The notes beneath the pieces were generated by a model. The model was not told the origin of the DNA. It ran no database searches and worked only from the letters and a program-made list of their open reading frames with translations. Shown in pieces: positions 56,277 through 64,000 of a DNA stretch of 64,000 nt. Numbering within the stretch: the stretch's first letter is position 1; the number at the start of each line of letters is the position of its first letter. Location of the stretch: contig NC_069658.1 in the NCBI RefSeq assembly GCF_027244095.1, positions 415,426,687-415,490,686 of the forward strand. The letters are read 5' to 3'. Origin of the DNA: Hemicordylus capensis. Lineage: Eukaryota; Chordata; Lepidosauria; Squamata; Cordylidae. The position numbers and the translations under genes are program-made.

Positions 56277-57915
56277 GACCAGGAAAATAAACTGGGATTT
56301 ATGAAACCTTGGAATGGCAGTAGTATAGTACAGGGGCAGGGGAACAGAGAGATAGTCTTTGAGACTGAATTTAAGGCATCCTCTGCCACCATAAGGGCTA
56401 GAAACACTCCCTTTTAAAAAGGTGACATTGAAGATACTTTGAATTATTTCTTTTTAAAAGTTGTTACCCTGACTTTCAATTGAAATGTGCTCAAGGAAGC
56501 TTACAACAGAAACAAAACTAAAACAAATTGATAACAACAGATACCAGACAGAAGAGGCAGCAGACAAGCCCCTTCACAATCAGTATATCAGGGAGATTAT
56601 GCAAGTTTTGTCTAAGTCATATTAATCTATTTCATAGAAGAAAGGAATTGACTTAGTGTAGACAAGTCCTTAGGGCTAGAAGACCCAAAACATAACACAT
56701 TCCCTACGCACATTGCTGGATTTCCTATAGCAAACCCCTTTCTTGCATTTTTCAATAATTTCCAGAGTCTGGATAATAAAGCAGGGATCTGTGGTTGCCA
56801 GGAGTCGACAAGGACGTGTCGGCACACTTTACTTTACAGAGACTTTGCTAACAGCAATAGGCTATCAGCCCATGCCAAATGAGCATCAATATTTTACTTC
56901 AGCCAGCCTCCCTCAGCATTGACCTTGCATGTAATAAAGGAGGCAGGCCAAACTGAGAAATAATCATGCTTATCCAGGTTATGAAAATGACTATTTCTGT
57001 ATGTTAACATGCAGAGGATTAATGGGGATGAGGTGCATCTAACATATTTTTGACTATTGATATAGGTACATTTTTCAACCTTGCTGGGAAGCATAGAGAA
57101 GCAGGAATCTGCCTTCAGCATAGGCTCTGCACTGCAGCTAGGAAGGTTTCCAGCTCAATTCCTGGACACAGCTAAATGGTATGTTTGCTTTTAAACCCGG
57201 TGGTTTACTGAGATACATATTGCTCACTTGCAATATTGCATCTCTCTTTGTGGAGTGATTTGTATTTTCTGAGCTGTGCGATTACATGTCTGTTTCCCAG
57301 CATGTGGGGGAGGGGATGCCAGGAAATTCAATTCTCCACAGACTGGTCTAGTTCTCAGGGTCATTTTACTCTAGTTTGTAAACTGGCTTTTCAGGGCATT
57401 CATGACAATAAAAGCCAGGTTTGAAATGAGATCTAGTAAGTTGAATGCTAGCCAGAACTCATTTAAAATGGTGAAATGCTAGTACACAAGAATTGTCCTC
57501 TCCCACGGCCCGGTCTTCTTCTTATTTCTTTGATTTATATACCTCCCTTCCAAAATGGCTCAGGGCAGTCTATATATAGTCTGATATATTTTACTCTAAC
57601 CTGTGGCTTGGGATACACCTTGCCTTTTCTTCCTGATTATAGTAATTGGTGTGACTAAACTAACTGTACAGTACAAGTGCTCACAAATGATGAGTTCCTA
57701 TCTCCTCACACAAATCATATTGGCCCATGAATCAAGTCTCAGAGGACCAATTTCAGGCCAGGACTGCCTTTGTGGAGATGGTTCAAACTGATGACAGATA
57801 CAGGGTTTTTGTCCACAAGAGGGTTGCCACCTTTTTTCTGACACAGCTCTTGAGTTTGTAAAAGCTGCTTGACAGGCAGAACTGTAGCAGATAAAAGTGC
57901 TTTACTTCATCTCCT
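56277..57915. other. Unassigned, with small repeat fragments
   Basis: A reversed LINE tail is likely at 56455-56560, and a 3' scrap of the tRNA SINE family of 60509 lies at 56783-56834 (GGTTGCCAGGAGTCGACAAG). A reversed LINE phrase lies at 57530-57580 (TTGATTTATATACCTCCCTT). No gene recognised. Confidence 0.45.
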
Positions 57916-57921
57916 TGACAG

Positions 57922-58149
57922 AGCCCCTGGTGGCGCAGTGTTAAAACTGCCGCCCTGTAACCAGAAGGTTACAAGTTCGATCCTGACCAGGGGCTCAAGG
58001 TTGACTCAGCCTTCCATCCTTCCGAGGTCGGTAAAATGAGTACCCAGAATGTTGGGGGGCAATATGCTAAATCATTGTAAACCGCTTAGAGAGCTTCCAG
58101 CTATAGAGCGGTATATAAATGTAAGTGCTATTGCTATTGCTAAGTGCTA
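57922..58149 (+). repeat. Sauria-like SINE
   Basis: Head AGCCCCTGGTGGCGCAGTGT, box B-like GGTTACAAGTTCGATCCTGA, body CTCAAGGTTGACTCAGCCTT and GGTCGGTAAAATGAGTACCC, 3' part GTAAACCGCTTAGAGAGCTT and GCGGTATATAAATGTAAGTG, then CTATTG repeats. It is flanked by TTGACAG (57915-57921 and 58150-58156). The 3' tail type is the one shared with BovB as I recall, which would make BovB its mobiliser. Confidence 0.85.
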
Positions 58150-58670
58150 TTGACAGGAAGGGCTGTACCTGCTACATTTCGGCCTGTCAGACCATCTTCT
58201 TAAGCTTGGGGGTGAATGCTTTACAGCTTTAGTGCTCAGGATTGGCAAGGTGGGAGGAAGGGCTGCTTCAATAACATAACAGAATCTTGAGAACAGCACA
58301 GAGAGAGAGAGTGTGTGTGTGTGTGTGTGCTGCTTTGGAGGCCTTAGGGCAGAATAATGTCCTAAATACAAATATATTGTCCAAAGCTCTGTCTAACATT
58401 TCACTTCATCTTTAGTACTAAAAACACTTGAAAACACATCAAATACTGCCATGTATAGTTTAATAAAAATCTAGTTTCCCAAGGGGAATCTGCAGGATGG
58501 GGCAGCCAAGAGCTATGTATAGGTTTGCTCGGTTGGACATAAGGGCCAGTAGCTGATAATCATGGACTGATAATGCAGGGCTTGACAAATCCCAGGCACC
58601 AGGGAGCCATGGCGCCTAGAAATGTAACTGTGGCACATAGTCTAATAACTTCTTTGCCTGTGCTAGGCAG
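58150..58670. other. Unassigned, with (GA)n(GT)n
   Basis: GA/GT run at about 58300-58329. The text at 58576 (GCAGGGCTTGACAAATCCCA) may be the end of another hAT copy, but the partner end was not found. Confidence 0.45.
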
Positions 58671-58891
58671 TAGGGCTGATAAAGATCAATGCTTAAAAAA
58701 AAAGTAAAAAAATTGGATTTATTTTATTTAAATTGGATTTTTAAATTTTAAATGGGATTTTAATTAAAAATTTTGTATAAAAAATAATCTAGGTTAAAAA
58801 TATGATCATTAATATTAATCATAACTCCTAATTATATTCTGTGAATATATGGGATGAGAGATAACAGACCTGATCAATCCTGTTCAAAGAT

Positions 58892-59264
58892 ATTAGGCCC
58901 ATTCACACTTTATGTTCAACACTTGTACCACGAGTGTACAGTGTACACAGGTACAAATCTGTGCACAGGTACAGTAATTAACATGTTATGTCAAACACAG
59001 GTACAGCATTACAGTCACTTCCTATCTGTACTATGCATTAGATAAGCCTGTATCCAGGTTCACTTAAAAAAATCTTATTTTTATAATCTTGTTTTTAAAT
59101 TTTATTGTGAGCCGCCTTGGGATGTTCTTAATGAAAGGCAGGGTATAAATTTAACAATAACATAAATAAATAAATAAGAACACAAGTACAGTCACCCACA
59201 CACAAACATGGGTACAAGTGTATAGACATCTGTACACTTGTACAGCATAATGTCTGAATCGGGC
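58892..59264. repeat. Inner MITE within the hAT-like element
   Basis: TTAGGCCCATTCACACTTTA at the left and the reverse of the right end, TTAGCCCGATTCAGACATTA, form imperfect inverted repeats. GTACA-rich subterminal motifs follow on both sides. A LINE 3' tail (GAGCCGCCTTGGGATGTTCT, then AATAAATAAATAAATAAG) sits at about 59060-59178. Confidence 0.6.
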
Positions 59265-59451
59265 TAAAGAAGGCTAATGAATGAATAGAAGATTTGGGGG
59301 GTGGGAAATGGAGTAGATCCGAACAGGGAGGAGGAGTCTATAAATGCAAGGAATAGGGGAAGGGAACAGAAAGTGAAACCAAAAGTGAACAGAGGATATT
59401 CATACAGTCCCTCCCGAGAAAACATTTTCCAAGTGTATCCTCCATTTTCAG

Positions 59452-59555
59452 AAGGGAAGCACCTATCATGGCAACAGGCCGTAAAAGAGACCATCTTGTA
59501 TCCTTCATTGTAGAAGGAAAATACTTATCATGGCAACAGGCTGTAAAAGAGACCC
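59452..59555 (+). repeat. Short tandem duplication (about 62-bp period)
   Basis: TATCATGGCAACAGGCCGTA (59465 on) and TTATCATGGCAACAGGCTGT (59526 on), each followed by AAAAGAGACC. Two units, inside the right arm of the hAT-like element. Confidence 0.75.
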
Positions 59556-59913
59556 CACTTAGGAATATTTTAATGAAGTTCCTGTATTTGTGGGTAAGAT
59601 GGGCAAGTATGCAAAACACAAACATTTCAACAAAGCAATGCAAGGCCTGATTGCCTGGATGAAACAGCATTTTGAATAGTGTGTACCTATTATAGTGTGT
59701 ACCTACCTTCTAAAAATGAAATCTATATCTCTGAATATGTATTAAGGTTATATTAGACAACAAGAATGTGCATTGACTAGAAAATGTGAATTAAATAGAA
59801 TCTTCTTGACTAGTGATTTAAATTGTGATTTAAAAAATTGAGTCCTTATGTGAAGTGATTTAAATCATGATTTAAATCGATTTGATTTACATCAAATCAA
59901 CCCTGCCAGGCAG

Positions 59914-60496
59914 CCTTGTTTCTGTTGTTGGTATGTTACTTGTAAAGGTGATGAAGGGAAACCCATTTACCCTTTCCCTCCACTCACAGTATCTATCACT
60001 AAGTTGATTAAGTTTGATGTAAAAAGTTTGATTGTATGAACATCTAATCTTTCTCTCTCTCTCACGCGCGCGCGCACACACACACATGTATAAACATGTA
60101 TATGTATATGTAACCCCCACCACACACACACACACACACTAACTAACTGAAAACAAACTCTGAATAAATTTATCTGGATCAATACCTCCAGAGTCATTAA
60201 CACAGACCTTGAGAAATTTTCTTTGGATCTAGGAGCCAGCCTACCAAATGCACACATGTCAAAACCCATGGTGCGCTGAAAATCACAACCTCTTGTGTCT
60301 TGACCTGGAGGCTCTGCCCTTTCATCTCAGACAGGTAGGTTTTGGCTGTGGCTACTGGGCTCTGTGGTTGCCAGGAGTCAACAGCAACTCGATGGCACAC
60401 TTTACCTTTATTCAATGAGAGAAATGCATGATGCACAGGCTCAGACCTTTCACGTGTTCCAGGGTTGAGCCACTCTGGCTCAAATTAAACCCTGGT
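59914..60496. other. Unassigned, with microsatellites and a SINE scrap
   Basis: CT/CG/CA run at 60048-60085 and (CA)n at 60119-60139. A 3' scrap of the SINE family of 60509 lies at about 60360-60412 (GGTTGCCAGGAGTCAACAGC). Confidence 0.6.
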
Positions 60497-60508
60497 ACAT
60501 CACCAGTA

Positions 60509-60748
60509 ACGTCACCTTAAGTGGCGCAGCAAGGAAATGCTTGACTAACAAACAGAAGGTTATTGGTTTGAATCCCTGCTGGTACTATATCGGGCAGTAA
60601 TGATAGGAAGATGCTGAAAGGCCTCATCTCATACTGTGCAGGAGGAGGCAATGGTGAACCCTTCCTGTATTCTACCAAAGACAACCACAGGGCTCTTTGG
60701 GCGCCAGGAGTCGACACCGACTTGATGGCACAATTTACCTTTACCTTT
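60509..60748 (+). repeat. tRNA-derived SINE with 12-bp target duplication
   Basis: Head GTGGCGCAGCAAGGAAATGC, box B-like GGTTTGAATCCCTGCTGGTA, body AGGAAGATGCTGAAAGGCCT, GCAGGAGGAGGCAATGGTGA, GCGCCAGGAGTCGACACCGA and tail TTTACCTTTACCTTT. Flanked by ACATCACCAGTA (60497-60508) and ACATCACTAGTA (60749-60760), 11 of 12 equal, so a fairly young insertion. Confidence 0.92.
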
Positions 60749-60760
60749 ACATCACTAGTA

Positions 60761-62580
60761 TGTAGGAAAACAGAGAGCAGATGGATAGAACAGGCAGCAA
60801 TGGTATCCAGATGTGGTTCTGACTACCATGACCTCTTAGGTTTGCCAGCTCTGAGTGAAGTTATTCCTGAATGTTTTGTTCCCAATATTCCACACATGCA
60901 CCCCCCCCCCAGTATTTTCCACACTGTTAAGCCATTCACACCTCCAGGATTGCTTTCAAAAGTCACGTGGAGATTGATGCCAATTTCAGGAGATGCCAGT
61001 CCAGGCCAGTCCTGGAGGGCTGGCAACCCTGCTCACTGAGCACCTCTCTCCTCCACATTATTTTCATAGATGAAGGCTGGCAATGGGATTAGGAAGTGAC
61101 TGCACAGCAGGCAATATGTGTAATGGTCCTTCCCTTGCTTCATATAATTGGAGTGAATCACCATGGGTCCTTAGACCGGCAGCAATGTCAATCACCGCTT
61201 TAAGCTATTCCTCTCATGTAAAGCCCTCTCATCGCAGTCTGCTGGGCGGCGATGGTTGATGAGCTAGGCTATCAAACTTTGCCAGCAAATGAGAATCATA
61301 ACCAAGGAGACATTTGAAGGAAGACAATTAAATGTCCGTGTGAATGTTCACATTTCAAAATGGGCTTGTGCCATATTAGCAGATCACCATCTCCTAGGGT
61401 GGGAGTCCTATCAGCTTGCCTATCAGCTTGTTCCCGACAGTAGTTGCTGCTAGGCAGCCCTAAGCCAGCCCATGTCTCCAGTACATCAGAGATCCCAACA
61501 CAAATGTAAGAGCAGAACAAAGCCAGTTGCTCCTTTCTGGGAACTCACCTCTCTCTTTCCAGGAGCTTTTCTGTTCTGTTTGTCCAAATTGTGCTTCCTT
61601 CTTCTGTTTGTTCCAAGGCAACTGGCCAGGGGAAAAACACTTCCCACTGAAGTTAGTTAATGAAACCTGATGCCCATTCCTCCAGTGGATTGATTTCAGG
61701 ACTCCACTCCCGCTAGGGCTCAGAGGCAGGTGCGTAGCTTTTCTGGGTCCTTCTGCTGCTCTCGCCCCCACCCTGAAGTCTAAATATCTCAACCATATGG
61801 TTGAATATGAGCTTGAGCAGCTCATCCCTGCTTAGGATCAACGTAGGTCAGATTCAGTACTACTGGAAATAGAAGACCAAAGAGGATCAATCCTAGGTCC
61901 TTCTAGACTTTTATTGCAGTTCCCAAACTGTATCAACCCCCAGCTGTGCAGTGGTCTGTAGTTGACTTCACGTCCACTGAAAATCCAATTGACCAATTGG
62001 TAGTTTATGCTTTGCCATGTTTGTTGTGGATTTACCTCTACAGCAGAGCCATGCATTGTTCATCCAGTGGCTTTGCATTTACTTTTCCTTCAGAATGTTG
62101 AAAAGTGCAGATTTTACCAAAAAAAAAAAAGTAAAAATTGGGACATTGTCAAGAATGATGGAAGAGATTGACATTTAAAGGCAGCTACAGAATAAGCTCA
62201 CAAACTAGAGGCCTAGAGACGAAAATGTTGATGAAAATCCAGTGCAAACAAATACATGTATAATATTGTACTCTAAATTAGCATTTGCATTAGGGAAGGA
62301 CACCAGAGAGTCTAGCACTCAGACTTAACAAAAAACACAAATTGGAAAAAGGTTTTTTTAATGCAATGGTTAACCAGACAACCAGGCTCAAACCCTGAGT
62401 AAGGCCTCATCTGTTCTTTGTTCTTGTCCGTTCTCTCTTCCGGCATTTTAATGCTTTCTTTAACCTGTGACTTTGCAGCTACAGAGCCATCTTGATTTTG
62501 ATTCTCCTACTCATGGAGTAATATGTCTCAGATCTGTCAATTGAATCTGACTATCCTAGCCTGACATTGGCAATTCTTTG
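60761..62580. other. No recognised gene or dispersed repeat
   Basis: Intergenic. Poly-C at 60901-60910 and poly-A at 62120-62131. Short frames up to 142 codons (60611-61039, overlapping the SINE) are unsupported. Confidence 0.45.
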
Positions 62581-62584
62581 GCAA

Positions 62585-62850
62585 TGGATGGGCCTTCATT
62601 GGTAATGGACGGGACTTCTCCATCGCTGCCCCAAGGCTGTGGAAAATGCTCCATCTCTGACAACTTTTTAAAAGGTAGTCAAGATGCATTTGTTAATTAG
62701 ATACTGTTTTAATGGTTTGTTTGATTTAATAGTTATAACATTGTTTTAAGTTTTAAATTATTGTGATGTTTTAACCTGTTTATTTGTTGTGATATGTATT
62801 GTTTTATTGTAAACTGCCCAGAGACTTAAGTTTTGGACAGTATACAAATA
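62585..62850 (+). repeat. L2-like LINE 3' end
   Basis: ATTGGTAATGGACGGGACTT, CATCGCTGCCCCAAGGCTGT, AAGATGCATTTGTTAATTAG, TTTTATTGTAAACTGCCCAG and GACAGTATACAAATATGATT follow the same order as the 3' end at 15530-15790. Confidence 0.82.
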
Positions 62851-62881
62851 TGATTGATTGATTGATTGACTGAGTGACTGA

Positions 62882-62916
<35 letters not shown>

Positions 62917-62940
62917 ATAGATAGATAGATAGATAGATAG
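62851..62940. repeat. (GATT)n, (AATA)n and (GATA)n microsatellites
   Basis: Three adjoining tetranucleotide runs grown from the LINE tail. Minus-strand frames rich in SIYLFIYL are by-products. Confidence 0.95.
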
Positions 62941-64000
62941 ACTTTTTGCTTGCAATGGGAATGTATTCTGTCATCATGGATGGGCTGTGAGTCATCATAG
63001 CTTCTTGCCATCTATCTACTTGTGATATGATGAAATAATAGGCAGCATGAAATAGAGTGGCTGTTCTTGATGACAGTGCTTCTGGGAGTGAAGTGTACCT
63101 TGTTTGAACAGCAAACCATTAACTTTCTAAAAATTGGTTTGCATTGCCCCAAGGCATTTTGCATGGTGGTAACTGCTAGAGTGAACATGATAACTACAGC
63201 TTCCAGAGAAGTAAATCTGCAGAATCATCCTCTGTTCATGTATTCGGAAGCAAGCTACAATGTCAGGGGCACTGTTAGGCATGGACCTGAGGGCCCAGAT
63301 CCATTTGCCTACCCACTCTCCTAGAGGCCACATTATTTTCCCTAAGGGAAAAGAGGACCCATTTTATAATACAAGAATAACCTGGTCTAGAGTTCTGAAA
63401 TTTGGCACAGATGTAGGACAGATTATCAGGACTCTGTGTATTGATTTTGATGCAGATCAGTCAATGCACTTATTTTTAATGATTTTTTTGAATTTAAAAA
63501 AACAAAAAAGTCATATAAATGGCTTGTTTCATGGCAGAACATTACAAATATTTCTGGAACTGAGGCCCCCCTTGGACCATAATTCCACCCCCATGTGAAG
63601 GAATCTGCCTTTGCCTTCATAAAAAAGTACAAATTGCCCCCCTTGCCCAACCTTTTACATTTCCAGAATGTTTGGGCTTAGAGTTCTGAAAGTGGGCACA
63701 TATGTAGTCCAAAATGGCAGGACTCTGTATTTTTATTTCGAGGAAATTGGTCAATCCTTGTGATTTTTATTATTTCCCCCCTATTGCAGTAAAAGCTGCC
63801 AGGAAGAGTTATCTCTATCCATAGAATACTTCACATCTAGTGAAAGTGAAACTGTTATATCTGACTAAACAACTTTTTTAAAAAATGCATTAAGTTCATT
63901 GGTTTGTGATCCAAAAGGTCTGCATGAGACCTGTGAAGCAAGTGGCATGTGTTCGGGTTTTAATTTCCCCCCCTTTATGAATGCACTGTAAGTCCAAGAT
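62941..64000. other. Unassigned, with two related ~110-bp segments
   Basis: TAGAGTTCTGAAATTTGGCA (63388 on) and TAGAGTTCTGAAAGTGGGCA (63679-63698) open two related segments about 291 bp apart, sharing CAGGACTCTGT and a T-rich end. Probably part of an unidentified repeat. No gene recognised. Confidence 0.5.

Larger units (their letters stand above)
58671..59905. mobile_element. hAT-like non-autonomous element with nested insert
   Basis: Left end TAGGGCTGATAAAGATCAAT and right end ATTTACATCAAATCAACCCTG are inverted (TAGGGCTGAT against CAGGGTTGAT). The flanks CTAGGCAG (58663-58670) and CCAGGCAG (59906-59913) match at 7 of 8 bases. Both ends carry GATTTAAATC-type palindromic AT-rich text. The middle holds an inner inverted-repeat MITE (about 58892-59264) that itself holds a LINE tail. 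Confidence 0.72.

Noticed and set aside
53085-64000. A third alpha-tubulin (TUBA1C) upstream of TUBA1A
   Set aside because: No MREC exon, no [10 protein letters not shown] block and no long tubulin exon appear on either strand to the right edge. It may lie beyond the window.

Overview
The window looks like nuclear DNA of a squamate reptile (lizard or snake). The evidence is intron-bearing vertebrate genes plus a repeat load of squamate type: a Squam1-like tRNA SINE, a Sauria-like SINE, a 5S rRNA-derived SINE, a fourth tRNA-like SINE, BovB, L2-like and CR1 LINEs, many hAT-type MITEs and a decayed Tc1 element. All work here was by eye; family names for repeats come from memory of the families, not from a search.

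Three host genes are supported, all on the minus strand, in the order LMBR1L - TUBA1B - TUBA1A. This matches the human 12q13 neighbourhood as I know it. (1) LMBR1L: only the first coding exon (7421-7492) and its CCAAT-bearing upstream region are inside; the rest lies off the left edge, so about 7.4 kb of intron 1 fills the start. (2) TUBA1B: four coding exons between 27826 and 34344, TATA box near 34482, poly(A) signal near 27631. (3) TUBA1A: four coding exons between 48619 and 52957, TATA box near 53078, poly(A) signal near 48423. Both tubulins have the usual alpha-tubulin layout: an exon holding only the start ATG, then 223, 149 and 981 bp coding exons, 451 residues in all. The S/G difference at residue 232 and S/T at 340 assign them to 1B and 1A.

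Region by region: 1-7.4 kb is LMBR1L intron 1 with CR1, L1-like and SINE debris; 8.1-10.7 kb is a nested stack (BovB split by Tc1, which is split by a SINE and a hAT MITE); 11-16 kb is L2-like and CR1 LINE material; 17.6-19.9 kb is a region bounded by hAT-like termini that holds a CpG-rich, CCAAT-rich promoter-like block of unknown gene; 20-26 kb is hAT, SINE and a long BovB fragment; 27.6-34.6 kb is TUBA1B; 34.6-48.4 kb is intergenic with an inserted retroelement-like unit, a pair of ~0.5 kb direct repeats and a 1 kb inverted-repeat element carrying a pyrimidine-rich minisatellite; 48.4-53.1 kb is TUBA1A; 53-54.7 kb is its CpG-rich upstream flank; 54.7-64 kb is intergenic SINE, hAT and LINE debris.

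The most interesting biology is in the tubulin pair. Exon 3, intron 2 and most of exon 2 are almost identical between the two genes, which points to recent gene conversion. Exon 4 is also nearly identical except for short islands of difference that sit exactly on the two isoform-defining residues. I found no CRISPR, operon-like system or clearly new gene family.
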